This document shows positions 43,801 to 53,513 of a stretch of DNA of 64,000 nt, in pieces. Source of the DNA: Lachnospira sp. (lineage in GTDB: Bacteria > Bacillota > Clostridia > Lachnospirales > Lachnospiraceae); NCBI GenBank assembly GCA_017621205.1, contig JAGATQ010000020.1, positions 1 through 64,000 of the forward strand. Reading direction: 5' to 3'. Both the position numbers and the translations under genes were made by a program. The notes beneath the pieces are model-generated. The model did no database searches. It was not told the origin of the DNA and saw nothing but the letters and a program-made list of their open reading frames with translations. How positions within the stretch are numbered: position 1 is the stretch's first letter; every line of letters begins with the position of its first letter.

Positions 43801-46800
43801 CTGTCTTACCAATGCACTGCCCGGCGGAGTTATAGCTATAACTGGTGCTGTTGCCCCTTGGGTCCGTGCTTTTGATGAGGTTGCCATATGCGTCATAGCT
43901 TAGGCTGGTTTTGTTGCCCAGACCGTCCCTCTGTTGTGTTATCTGTCCCATGGCGTCATAGGTGTAGCTTGTGACACCACTGATGCTGTCGTCTGTTTCT
44001 ACCAGGTTCCAGTTCCGGTCATAGTTGTATACGATACGCTGTAACAGCTCTCCTTCTTCCCCTTCGCTTCCCGGTGCTCTTCGTTCTTCTGTGCTGACCT
44101 TTCCGTTTGGATAGTAGGTGTAGCTGGTGCTGATGCCGCTGCTGTCCGTTTGTTTTTCCACCCGGTTTTTGGCATCGTAACAGTAGACGGTTCTGCTTCC
44201 GTCTTCTTCGGTCTGGGTTAAGAGGTTGCCTGCTTTGTCATAAGTGTAGCTGGTGCTGTGCTTTTTCGTGCCTGTCCCGTCACTTAAACACTGTGATGAG
44301 AGATTGCCCCGTTTGTCATAACGGTAGCTGATGGTTTTGGTGACGGCTCCTGCTTTGTCGTAGTAGATTTCTTTTTCTACCTGATAGGCATGATTCCGCT
44401 CATAGCTGACCTTGCTTCCATCTGCATAGGTGATTTGCGATGGTTCCTTATTGACTGCATAGGTATAACTGGTTGTCCCTCCTTCTATTGTTTCGGTGAG
44501 CGTCTGCCCCTGGCTGTCATAGGTGTAACTGGTGCTGTTGCCTTCCCCGTCAGTGATTTGTTCTATATTTCCTGCTGCGTCATAGCTGTAATGCTGGACA
44601 ACATCTGCCTCACTGCTTCCTTTTTTCCTGGTTACAGTCATTACCATACGGCTGTTGAGATAGGTGTATTCTACAAGCTGGCTTTCCTGCGGGTTGCTCC
44701 TGCCATAGGTTTCTTCCCGGATGAGCTGGCAGTTGTCATTATAGCTGTACTCGGTCGCACGGGTGCTGTTCGTTTTCCTGATAAGGCAGTTCCTGCTGTC
44801 ATAGGTGTAGCTTTCTGCGATGCCCTTGGCGTCGGTTACCTGTGTGACATTGCCCTGCTTATCGTATTCCATCGTGATTTGGTTGTCATCGGAATCCAAA
44901 TCGGCTGTCATATCCCCGGCTTCATTATATTCATATACATGGGATGCACCGAGGGCGTCTGTCATGCTTACCTGGTTGCCGTATTTGTCATAGGTGTAGG
45001 TGGTTTTATTGCCCCGTTCATCTACATCCCGGATGATGTGCCCGCCTTCGTTGCTTACCTGCTGTCTCTGGCTGCCGTCTGCATAGGTGATGTCCGTTAC
45101 TGTCCGCAGGTATTCGGATTCCGTGTCATATGCATACTTTGTGGCGGTATTTTCCCCGTCCTTTTGCTCTATGACCCTCCCCTTTTCATCGTATGTATTA
45201 GTCATGTAGGCTACGCCTTCTGCGTCTGTCCCTTTTGTAATGTGTCCGTTCCCGTCATAGGTGTACCGGTAAAGAACACCTTCCTCTTTTAGGCTTATGG
45301 ATTCCAGATAATTGATTTCCCTATAGTATTTCTCTTTCGATACGGCTCCTTTGGGTGTCAAATCAATCTTTTGGGTGAAGTAGCTAAAGCTTGCTTCCCT
45401 GCCATCATTCGTATACGCCCGGCGGATGACAGAGCCATAGCTTGTGTCTGTGTATTCTAAGGTCAGGCTTTTTTCGGTTGCTTCTTCCTTAATGACCATG
45501 GATGCCACTCCGGCTGCTCCGCCTTCTGCTCTCTTCCTTTTCTTTAGCTTGCTAAAACGCCTGAGGCTGCCGTTTAAGGTTACGGATAGTGTTCTTCCAT
45601 GGCTGTCCTCAATTCCTGTCAGATTGCCTTTTTGGTCAAAATAGTATTTTTCTCCGGTACGTTTGGTAAGGGTATAGGTGTCCTTGTTCCTGGTCAGGGT
45701 GTAGGAGCTGCCTATCGTGTCACTGAGGCAGTTATAGGTACAGGTTTTGCTTGCATCATTGCTGTAACGGTAGGTATAGCTTCCATTCTTGTTCTTTTCC
45801 CAATAGCTGTCCTTTGTGCTTTTAAAGCGGGTGAAGGAGCCGGGTGTAAAGTATAGGTCGACCTCTTTGCCCCGTATGGAAAGATAGTTGCTGTAGTTAC
45901 TGTACCAGCCGCCTCCGAAATCCCCTTCGCAGTTGGCAAGGTTCGAGTCATGCTCGAGGGTTAGGCCATATTCCTGAATCCCCTGTATATCAAGGAAAGA
46001 AAGCTCGTCAATTAATGCCCCGTCCGATAAACGTACCGGGTCTCCGTCCAGACCATCGTCTACAATATATTGGGAATAGTTTGGGGTATAGCGTGCTGAA
46101 ATATATTCTACCCGCACATCTACTCCTAAGTTTGCTCCCTTTATAATATCTATCTTTTCATTTATGATTTGCCAGCAATACTGCTCTCTTCCTAAATCAT
46201 CTAAATTAGAGGGGAATCTGAATGTAGAGTGTGCTGTCACAGACATGCCGGGTGCCAGCTCCAGCACGTTGACCACATCCCCCATATCTACTTCTGCAAT
46301 CTCTGAGTCCTCTTCCGAAGTATCTTCTGTACCATCAGAACCGTCAACAGTAAGTATCTCCCCCTCTCCAGCGCTCGTGGAGAATTTCACATTGTGGAAT
46401 ACTTTCCTTCCTTCATTCATTAATGATATATATAAGTCACAAATGGAGCCCCCAATTGCCTGATTGGGGAGCTGTATTAGGATTACCAGGCCCTTACCTG
46501 CTGATACATAAATACTTGTCTTTAGTTTCGCAGTGTTTTCCAGGCTGCGTTCAAATGGCATCAGACGCCCACTAATATCCGCGTAGATTTCCTCACTGTA
46601 TACACCCGGCTTATCTCCCCTGATAACCCATGTCAGTGTTCTCTGCTCCATTCCGCCAATATCGCCATCTACCTTCATCTCCTCGTCCTGCCGTTTTGCC
46701 ATTGTTGCAAGAGACAGCCCATGAGGCAGGTTTAGCTTTGCGGCAACATCCTGAAGCCTGATAAAACTGCTATTAGCAAGATTGGTAATATCACATTTTA

Positions 46801-49800
46801 TCTCATACATATCCTTAAGCCACGATACAGTGGCACTGGCATTGATAAAAACACAAGGCACCGGCACACTTTTATAGAAATCCCCACTTTCTCCCGTACC
46901 GGAACCAGTAGAACCAAACCCTCCACCTCCACTTCCGCCACTATTTCCTGCACCGGATGCCATAGGAAAATCACATACCTGTCCTGCCAGCCCTGTATGC
47001 TTTCCACAGGAATCATAGACTATTGTACTTGGAGCATATTCCGCCTCATACTCAACAACAAATACATGGTGATTTGCCGGGTCATTCAAATTGATTCCAT
47101 AATCAAGAATCTCCTGCATTGTTAATTCCCTTGAGGAGAGTGCTACCTTCATATTCTCTCCCTCAACAAGGGCAAGGGTTACCTTTTTCTGTTCTCCATG
47201 CATCACCTTAACAGAGCATTCCTTTGCCTGATACCCTGATTTATAGGCAGCACACTGATAGGTTCCGGCATTGGCTTTAATGACCGCAACTCCCTTTTCA
47301 TCTGTTACAAAATTAGGATGGCTTTCCTCACTAAGATTCAGATAGACATCCGCATAGGGAATGGGCTTCCCCTTAGTATCCGTTACGGTCACTGTTACAA
47401 CACCTGCCGATACCCGGTCAATGACCGTTACTTCCTTAGAGCACGATGCTGTGTTACCACTATCATCTGTTACGGTTAGTGTAACCCGGTAGGTTCCGGC
47501 TGCTGCAAAACGATGAATCGTCTTCGCTCCCGTGAGTGTAGTGCCATCCGATATTTCCCAGTTATAATGCTTAATATGGACATTATCTGTAGACTGGATA
47601 CCATCCAATATATATTCATAACCTGTCATGCCCATCGCATCCCCTGCGATATATGCCTCCGGAGCTACCGTATCCACATCCTTTGCACTGCCATATAGCA
47701 GGTCACCTTTCGTCTCATTGCCGTAGGCATCTCTCCATACAACATAATAGGTATAAGGCTCCAATGCTACAATCTCAGTATCTGTATAGCTGTTTTCCCC
47801 TGTTGTGGCAATAATGCTGAACTCCTTTTCATAATCGTTTTTACGGTAAATCGTAGCTTCTACCGCTTCATTAGTCTGCCAGGAGAGTGTCATCTGATAA
47901 TTTTCTTCCACAATCTGATAGCTGCTGTATTGTGGTGCGGTCTGGTCAGATAAATAGTCAATTTCCTCTGCGACGCTCTCATTACCGCTAGCATCATAGC
48001 ATAAGGCACGAAGCCGGTAATTGCCATCCATCAATTGTGCCACAGACAGGTCAAATACTGCTTTAGCATTTACCCCATCTATTTTTGCCTCACCGAAATA
48101 TTGCCAGATAGGAGGCTCTATGCCACTGTGGCAATAAGATAATGTAACACGGCTTAACGCACTGTTATCCTTTGCTACTACATATACCCTCTGTACTCCT
48201 TTCTGACACTCCTCGATAGGAGCCGCCATAGAAACAATCTCCGGTGCCTCTCTGTCTTCATAACTACCCGATGAAACAGGGCTGCTAAACTGTCCAATAT
48301 TGCCTGCCTTATCAATACAGCGTATCCGATAAGAATATACCGCATCCGCTTTCGCAGTCGAATCATTATAAAAGAGTGACTGTGTTGTTCCAAGCTGTTT
48401 ATATCCTTCTTCTCCTTCCTCTGCCCGATACACTTCAAAACAATCAATATCCTTGTCCTCATTCTGCTCCCAAGTAAGCAGAACCTGTCCGGCAGCAGCT
48501 TGTGCCTTGCATGCTGTAACGGTGTTAGGAGCGGTATGGTCAATCCGGTAGGAAATGGTATCCTTACCATAGCTTTCATTACCTTCCACGTCCAGCATAT
48601 ATACCCGGATATAAACTGTACCCTCCGGCTGTTTTAAAACAGAATAGGTATAGTTAAGCTCTGCTTCCTTGGGAGCGTCACTATACTCCTTTTCATACAG
48701 TGTCTCCCACTGCTTCTGGTCACTGGAAATAAGATATTTCATTGATACAATCCCCTCATTGTCGGTTGCCTTAGAGGAAAGCTCAAGCTGTTCCCCGACA
48801 AACCGGGCTTTTGGAGTTTGTGCAATCAGCCTGGGCGGCTCCTTATCCGCCTTAAGGGTAACTGCTACTGCATCACTTTTTTCGGAGGCATTGCCAAGCA
48901 TATCATAAGCAGTTAGGACAACCTGATAGCTTTCACCAGCAGTAAGTCCCCCCACAAAGGTATTTAGATAATTATATTCCTTCTGCTCTTTAATAAGCTT
49001 GTCTCCCTTCATCACCTGCACCTTCATATAGCTATAATCCTCTGCCTTGGGGTAGGCAAAGCTTACAGAAAGACCATTCTGATACGGTATTACCTCTTGT
49101 ATCATTGGCTTATCTGGTCCCTCATTGTCTACGAGATATACCTTTTTAAATTCATTAACACTGTAATTACCAGAAGCATCCACTGCCTCCAGCAATATCG
49201 TATAATTCCCTGAAAATCCTGTTGTATCCCACTGATAACTAGCCGTTCCTTTATCATCTGCTGCTGCCTCTGCCAATAAAGTAGTATTGCCCTGTGGTTC
49301 CTGAACAAGGAAGCGGATTGTTTCTACCTTCTTATTATCTACTGCACTCGCCTGAAGCGTTACTAGTTTATTTACTGAAATCTGCATTGGCTGGATTCCT
49401 TGGATTATTGGTGCCTCCTCATCCCTGCTGGTTTTCACAAAGACCTTATTGCTTTTGCCCTCCGTTTGCCCATATATATCATAAGCAATCGCATAATAGT
49501 GATATAGCACCCCTTCATCTACCTTGGCATCCTCATAGCTTACACTATCTTTTCCGGCAACCTTTGCTAACAGCTCCTCCTCTCCTTCTTGCTGTCCTTC
49601 ACTCCATCGGTATATTGCATAACTCTCACAGTCCGCACTAACAGAAGGCTGCCATGTGAGAACATTGACACCATTGACTGATTCCGCCTTTAATTCTCTT
49701 GGCGCCTCTGCCCCCTTAGTGTCAACGACATATTGCACATCCTTTGTTGTACGGTTGTAATCCTCATCCACCAATATATAACGGATATAGAGTGCCTTGG

Positions 49801-52800
49801 AGGGAAGTGTCGTTAAATCTACGGTTACCGCCGCTTTCAAAACTCCGTTCCGATAAGGCTGTTGGGATGCCCCTTCCTCATTGATGCGGGTATAGCACTC
49901 TCCATCCTCACTATATTCTACATAAAGACGATTTCCTCTGCTGTTTCCTGTATCATAAAACAAGGCAGTAAATATCGTTTCCTTCCCACCAACAGATGCA
50001 AGGTCTGTCGGTGTCACAGTTAAAAACATGGGAGCAAGGGGCATCATTTCAACCGCATCACACAACGCTCCCTTATTTCCACTGCCATCTATTGCCAGTA
50101 TCTGATAGGAATGAGCTTCATGACTCTTTAACCCACTATCCTTGTAACAGGTTTCCGGAGTTGTGGCAAGGTATTCTCCGTCCCGATATATTTGATATTC
50201 CGTAACCGCTACGTTGTCTGTTCCCTGATTCCATTGCATAACAACAGAGCTTCCCGTTCTGCGAAACATGGTAAGTCCTGTCACCTTGTTCGGCGGTTCA
50301 CAATCAATGGCAAAACTACATTCCCTGCTGTCCTCATCCCCATCCACATCTGTGGCAACGAAACGGAGAATATAGCTTCCTGCTGGTATTGTGATTTCAT
50401 TCAAAGATATCTGATATCCCTTATCAGTAACCTCTGGTGTTACTTCGGAAAGCTCCTGATATTCCTCTTTTTCCTGCTCCTCTTCCTTACCCTGCTTTTT
50501 ATAATATACAGAAACACCCTTTATATTTTCCTTCTTATATGCAGATACTGTAAACTTTGCCGGTTCATTCTCCTTGTCTGGCAACAAAACCATTGGACAG
50601 GAAAAGTTTGTTATTTTAATCGGATGCAGGGCAGCTGTTACCTCATTGCTTTTTTCTGATTCATTTTCTGCCTCGTCATAGGCGGTTACATGATAGGTAT
50701 ATGTCTGCCCTTTCTTTGCAGTTGTATCCCGGTACTCTGTTTCCTGAACGTTACCAATTCTCTCACCATCCCGATACACATGATATCCGGTTACACCAAC
50801 GTTATCATTGCTTTTTGTCCAGCTTAGTGTAATCGCTTTTCCTGTACTGTTATCATGGCTGATTGCTGGTTTTGTCGGTTTCTCCTCATCATTTTTTGTG
50901 GCAACCTGTACACTCTCACTCATATCAGAGTAGTTGTTTCCTGTATCATAGGCAACAACAGAAACCGCATAACTGGTACGATAAGTCAAATCTCTAAAGC
51001 TATACTTTGTTTCTTTCGTTTCCCCCTTTTTCACCCCATCAATATAAACAATATAACCTACTGTTCCATAGTCATCCGATGCAGCATCCCAGCTTACATC
51101 AAAACCTGTCATTGTGATATTGTCTGCCTTGATTCCACTTACCTGCTCCGGTGCATTCTTATCTGTATATTCATAGGTAACATCACCAGACAATGCTTCT
51201 ATGTCATCGCTGATGTTAAGAGCATAATATTCCTTACGCTTGTTCAATACCAAATGGGCAATACTTCCAAGGCTAGCCTTCTGCATGGAAAGCTTCTGTG
51301 TCTGAAGAACGCCATTCTTTCCCGGCAGCTGATTGAGTATCGTTCTGTGTACCTTGGTTGTTGCATAGACCTTGCCTGTTTCATTGTCCAGACTCCCACC
51401 AACAGCAAGTGTTCCTGCTGAGAGATTCTTTGCAAGCAGCAGGTTCGTGTGAAGCTTCATATCACCAGATATGTCAAGCTCTGCACTGTCCCCTGTCATA
51501 TAAAGGTCACCATAGACAGTAGCATTTTCTACCTCTACGCTTCCTCCCTCCATGATAAGGGATGCGGTATCATGGACCGTGATATCCTGACAGGAAAGGC
51601 TTCCCCCTGTCATTTTAAAATCAGCATCCAAAAAAATGTCTCCTTCAACTGCAACCGTATCCTTCCATTCCGTATCTCCTGTAATACAATAATTACCTGT
51701 AAGCTTTCCGGTATGCTTAGGAAAACCTGGCACATGAATAACACCTACCCCTGCTACCTGCTTACATTGGTAGGTTAATTCCTGCGTTACCATAAGGTCA
51801 GAATCCAGATAGAGTGTTCCCTTGTTTGCCAGAACGACCTTGTTCCACTCCGGCTGTAAAACCGTTGCAGGATTTTTATAGTGTTGGTTTTCTTCTCCCT
51901 GAAAACAAAAAACTCCCGCATTGATTGAATCCTTCTGCTGTTGTTTACTCGTAAGAGATACATCGCCCTTTACGATTAACACATCTTGTGCATTCTGCAT
52001 GACAAGCTGACCATAGGCAAGTTCAAAATCATGGTCTATGGTTAATGTGTGCCCATTGAGATTCAGATTGCCACCCATAAGGGTCAGGGAATCTAGTGTT
52101 TCGTCCTTTTGTAATGTATATCCATAACGCTCCTGCCCCGGCATCGTGTACACAGTGTCCTTATTGATAAATTCAGTGACAGGAAATGCCGTTTCAAAAA
52201 CAATCCCTTCCTTACTGCCGTTATGCAAGGTTAATTGCTTTAGCATCTCACCCGCCTTTATTTCCATCTTTACTGATTGTGTTTTTGCACCATTCAGTGT
52301 TAGGCATAGATTGTTCGCACCATTTATTTTTTTTGTTCCCGTGTTTACATTCCCGCCCGCTGTTAGCTGCAAAGCCTTCGTCAGAGAGAGCGCCGCATCC
52401 TTTACAACGGTAAGATTATCCGTAATCTGAAGAGTAATGCTGTTGTCTACCGTTACATCACCAGCTATCTCCAGGCTACCCTCCACGGTAAGACTTTCAG
52501 ACAGTTTCGTCTTTTCGGCAATGATTAAATCTCCCTGATATCTCCCAAGCTTATTTAACAGCTGCTCCTTACAGGCAATTGCTCCTGTCAACGGATAGTC
52601 CAGGGCAAGCTCTTCTGCTACTATAATGGGTGCTATCATCGTAATCTGCACAGGTTCTTTATCACCCTTTTTGTTTTCCTTCTCCTGTTCTCTATTGGCT
52701 GTTGTCAGACTTTTCACGGTAACGTATTCTTCACATACATTTCCCATTTCTTCTGTATTCCTAATCGCTATCACAGCCACTTTCTGGTCTGTATCTCCCA

Positions 52801-53503
52801 TAAACTTTAATGCGACATTACTATAATCTGTCTGACTGCTTGCTAAAGCACAATTCCCCAATACAACAAGCTCACCCTTACTTTCCTCTAAAAGCTCTTC
52901 TCCTTGCCAAAGAAGGTCTCCATCAACAATAAACTGTGCCTGTTCCTGATTCATTGTCAATATAGAAGCCTGCTCTAATACCGGACTATCAATATTTTCC
53001 AGATTAGAAAGATTATAACAGCTTCCCTCAATATGAATTGTATCGGAAAGTGTAACATATCCATCCGATAGCCATACATTTCCTGTAATCTGTAATGTAC
53101 CCTTTACAACAAGACTTCCTTTCTTCATTGCAAAATTGCCATCAATGGTAAGCGTTACCCCCTCGTCTATACGCAACACCCCACCAGATAATGTGTAATT
53201 CCCTTGAAGGATTGTATCTTCACTGATGGTCTGTCCTGACAAAATAGCAGTATCAGCAAAATCTGTTTTTTTATTCTCCAGTATACTGCGTCCCAGTGAA
53301 AGATATTGCTCATAGGTTGTCTGCTCTGCTTCTTCTGCTTCTGCCTGCTTTATAAAAAGCGGTGTCGGAAGCATCTGTAAGAGAAGGGAAAGACATAACA
53401 TAAAACTAACTATCTTTCTAACACAACTTTTACCAAACGGATTACTATAGCTACCTGGCTTATTATATGTATTGTCATGCTTTTTCTTAATTATCTGCTG
53501 CAT
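40856..53503 (-). CDS. Giant secreted Rhs/YD-repeat polymorphic toxin with a fibronectin III stalk
   Basis: 4215 residues. A Sec signal with a long basic start ends near residue 56 (KQAEA). Residues 60-780 are beta-helix-like repeats (TLQITGNVWLSDGYVTL). About 780-1945 holds some seven fibronectin III-type domains with Ig-like modules between them. A PKD domain spans about 1948-2028, a carboxypeptidase-regulatory-like domain about 2031-2100, and an adhesin-like region runs to about 2480. The Rhs shell follows: entry domain about 2480-2600, then dozens of YD repeats, and the core ending LTDPFGLSPD near 3915. Helical pre-toxin at 3915-4070. The tip (about 4071-4215) reads KNKIMLGKYDGGGPTSYITK and GYTDDDMFKLFNEAFLDDG; unnamed to me. 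By analogy to WapA/Rhs the shell encloses the toxin and delivers it to neighbouring cells. Start follows AAGGAGG, 10 bp after the upstream gene. Confidence 0.9.
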   Translation of the reverse strand: MQQIIKKKHDNTYNKPGSYSNPFGKSCVRKIVSFMLCLSLLLQMLPTPLFIKQAEAEEAEQTTYEQYLSLGRSILENKKTDFADTAILSGQTISEDTILQGNYTLSGGVLRIDEGVTLTIDGNFAMKKGSLVVKGTLQITGNVWLSDGYVTLSDTIHIEGSCYNLSNLENIDSPVLEQASILTMNQEQAQFIVDGDLLWQGEELLEESKGELVVLGNCALASSQTDYSNVALKFMGDTDQKVAVIAIRNTEEMGNVCEEYVTVKSLTTANREQEKENKKGDKEPVQITMIAPIIVAEELALDYPLTGAIACKEQLLNKLGRYQGDLIIAEKTKLSESLTVEGSLEIAGDVTVDNSITLQITDNLTVVKDAALSLTKALQLTAGGNVNTGTKKINGANNLCLTLNGAKTQSVKMEIKAGEMLKQLTLHNGSKEGIVFETAFPVTEFINKDTVYTMPGQERYGYTLQKDETLDSLTLMGGNLNLNGHTLTIDHDFELAYGQLVMQNAQDVLIVKGDVSLTSKQQQKDSINAGVFCFQGEENQHYKNPATVLQPEWNKVVLANKGTLYLDSDLMVTQELTYQCKQVAGVGVIHVPGFPKHTGKLTGNYCITGDTEWKDTVAVEGDIFLDADFKMTGGSLSCQDITVHDTASLIMEGGSVEVENATVYGDLYMTGDSAELDISGDMKLHTNLLLAKNLSAGTLAVGGSLDNETGKVYATTKVHRTILNQLPGKNGVLQTQKLSMQKASLGSIAHLVLNKRKEYYALNISDDIEALSGDVTYEYTDKNAPEQVSGIKADNITMTGFDVSWDAASDDYGTVGYIVYIDGVKKGETKETKYSFRDLTYRTSYAVSVVAYDTGNNYSDMSESVQVATKNDEEKPTKPAISHDNSTGKAITLSWTKSNDNVGVTGYHVYRDGERIGNVQETEYRDTTAKKGQTYTYHVTAYDEAENESEKSNEVTAALHPIKITNFSCPMVLLPDKENEPAKFTVSAYKKENIKGVSVYYKKQGKEEEQEKEEYQELSEVTPEVTDKGYQISLNEITIPAGSYILRFVATDVDGDEDSRECSFAIDCEPPNKVTGLTMFRRTGSSVVMQWNQGTDNVAVTEYQIYRDGEYLATTPETCYKDSGLKSHEAHSYQILAIDGSGNKGALCDAVEMMPLAPMFLTVTPTDLASVGGKETIFTALFYDTGNSRGNRLYVEYSEDGECYTRINEEGASQQPYRNGVLKAAVTVDLTTLPSKALYIRYILVDEDYNRTTKDVQYVVDTKGAEAPRELKAESVNGVNVLTWQPSVSADCESYAIYRWSEGQQEGEEELLAKVAGKDSVSYEDAKVDEGVLYHYYAIAYDIYGQTEGKSNKVFVKTSRDEEAPIIQGIQPMQISVNKLVTLQASAVDNKKVETIRFLVQEPQGNTTLLAEAAADDKGTASYQWDTTGFSGNYTILLEAVDASGNYSVNEFKKVYLVDNEGPDKPMIQEVIPYQNGLSVSFAYPKAEDYSYMKVQVMKGDKLIKEQKEYNYLNTFVGGLTAGESYQVVLTAYDMLGNASEKSDAVAVTLKADKEPPRLIAQTPKARFVGEQLELSSKATDNEGIVSMKYLISSDQKQWETLYEKEYSDAPKEAELNYTYSVLKQPEGTVYIRVYMLDVEGNESYGKDTISYRIDHTAPNTVTACKAQAAAGQVLLTWEQNEDKDIDCFEVYRAEEGEEGYKQLGTTQSLFYNDSTAKADAVYSYRIRCIDKAGNIGQFSSPVSSGSYEDREAPEIVSMAAPIEECQKGVQRVYVVAKDNSALSRVTLSYCHSGIEPPIWQYFGEAKIDGVNAKAVFDLSVAQLMDGNYRLRALCYDASGNESVAEEIDYLSDQTAPQYSSYQIVEENYQMTLSWQTNEAVEATIYRKNDYEKEFSIIATTGENSYTDTEIVALEPYTYYVVWRDAYGNETKGDLLYGSAKDVDTVAPEAYIAGDAMGMTGYEYILDGIQSTDNVHIKHYNWEISDGTTLTGAKTIHRFAAAGTYRVTLTVTDDSGNTASCSKEVTVIDRVSAGVVTVTVTDTKGKPIPYADVYLNLSEESHPNFVTDEKGVAVIKANAGTYQCAAYKSGYQAKECSVKVMHGEQKKVTLALVEGENMKVALSSRELTMQEILDYGINLNDPANHHVFVVEYEAEYAPSTIVYDSCGKHTGLAGQVCDFPMASGAGNSGGSGGGGFGSTGSGTGESGDFYKSVPVPCVFINASATVSWLKDMYEIKCDITNLANSSFIRLQDVAAKLNLPHGLSLATMAKRQDEEMKVDGDIGGMEQRTLTWVIRGDKPGVYSEEIYADISGRLMPFERSLENTAKLKTSIYVSAGKGLVILIQLPNQAIGGSICDLYISLMNEGRKVFHNVKFSTSAGEGEILTVDGSDGTEDTSEEDSEIAEVDMGDVVNVLELAPGMSVTAHSTFRFPSNLDDLGREQYCWQIINEKIDIIKGANLGVDVRVEYISARYTPNYSQYIVDDGLDGDPVRLSDGALIDELSFLDIQGIQEYGLTLEHDSNLANCEGDFGGGWYSNYSNYLSIRGKEVDLYFTPGSFTRFKSTKDSYWEKNKNGSYTYRYSNDASKTCTYNCLSDTIGSSYTLTRNKDTYTLTKRTGEKYYFDQKGNLTGIEDSHGRTLSVTLNGSLRRFSKLKKRKRAEGGAAGVASMVIKEEATEKSLTLEYTDTSYGSVIRRAYTNDGREASFSYFTQKIDLTPKGAVSKEKYYREINYLESISLKEEGVLYRYTYDGNGHITKGTDAEGVAYMTNTYDEKGRVIEQKDGENTATKYAYDTESEYLRTVTDITYADGSQRQQVSNEGGHIIRDVDERGNKTTYTYDKYGNQVSMTDALGASHVYEYNEAGDMTADLDSDDNQITMEYDKQGNVTQVTDAKGIAESYTYDSRNCLIRKTNSTRATEYSYNDNCQLIREETYGRSNPQESQLVEYTYLNSRMVMTVTRKKGSSEADVVQHYSYDAAGNIEQITDGEGNSTSYTYDSQGQTLTETIEGGTTSYTYAVNKEPSQITYADGSKVSYERNHAYQVEKEIYYDKAGAVTKTISYRYDKRGNLSSQCLSDGTGTKKHSTSYTYDKAGNLLTQTEEDGSRTVYCYDAKNRVEKQTDSSGISTSYTYYPNGKVSTEERRAPGSEGEEGELLQRIVYNYDRNWNLVETDDSISGVTSYTYDAMGQITQQRDGLGNKTSLSYDAYGNLIKSTDPRGNSTSYSYNSAGQCIGKTDPEGTITEYCYDKAGRNTAITIKEDTADKGSTTQLTYDSHGNLTMQEDASGHKVSYSYDKATGDVTDIKDSKGSTLFHYDYDSEGQLIKSTDSYGTVTTYQYDLLGNVTEAASQAGNSNNADNESLVNTKRAQSYLYDSMGRMIKATDTAGGITKAAYDQTGNMTALSNPEESKTEDLHTRYEYDSSNRLTKETNSIGMTVSLSYNAQQQIESRMDSKEQGGDSKTTRYAYDAIGRLTELTDKAGTICYEYDPCGNITTVTETKVDGSIQVIKKTYDKNNRISSITDANGNKICYTYNKYGSIKTLTYPDGSVVTYDTYDNGQLKSVTDWEGSQTSYEYDNDGRLIKISRPDGSTEAYEYNTAGKLTLQTDKKGEQLLQTISYTYNGYGEISKKVKTYGDGTKEAGKQTEEKVTDSSKDSNVDVGVGKVSDADSTKSTDTKEEMQYNTANQLISYQGKTIEYDAYGNMTKGPANGSMAAYTYDSRNRLTGVLNLSYEYDAENHRIASRDSQTGKTIRYIHNTNSDLSQLLVEEDGTTTTKYVYGNELISAKVYGKSLEELKQEGEKNKKSGNQQADISYYYHYDNLKSTTLLTDATGNVVETYDYGTYGEVTSGDTTLTRFLYNGGLGVSSDSNGLYYMRARYYNPAIRRFINQDVETGSMDDSASLNRYAYVQGNPISLTDPFGLSPDMEYGNYEANALKRLFKVADKVADYLPVVGTARDIKRSYNAFKNGNVADGIKHGATAALALAVPTAKLATKAAKTTLKLAKNALKAEKCISKTAEIATEGIKLAGNSSWLGRLANKAGDVSKKIAKAVKNGVSTVARTVKREAVKIYKDNRGCVNFGAESRFGKKSRCKTISYKDYDNIYQSSIHNAGKNKIMLGKYDGGGPTSYITKAGDDYTYFSLGNEWNIIKAKYGYTDDDMFKLFNEAFLDDGINAGKTFHFSHNPINDTDSLGKEYQYLLKNNYKWDAGSMTMKPRN

Positions 53504-53513
53504 AATAGCCTCC

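Noticed and set aside
44390-45292. 300-codon plus-strand ORF inside the giant gene
   Set aside because: It is the antisense of the repetitive YD region; no ribosome binding site, and the composition follows from the minus-strand codons.
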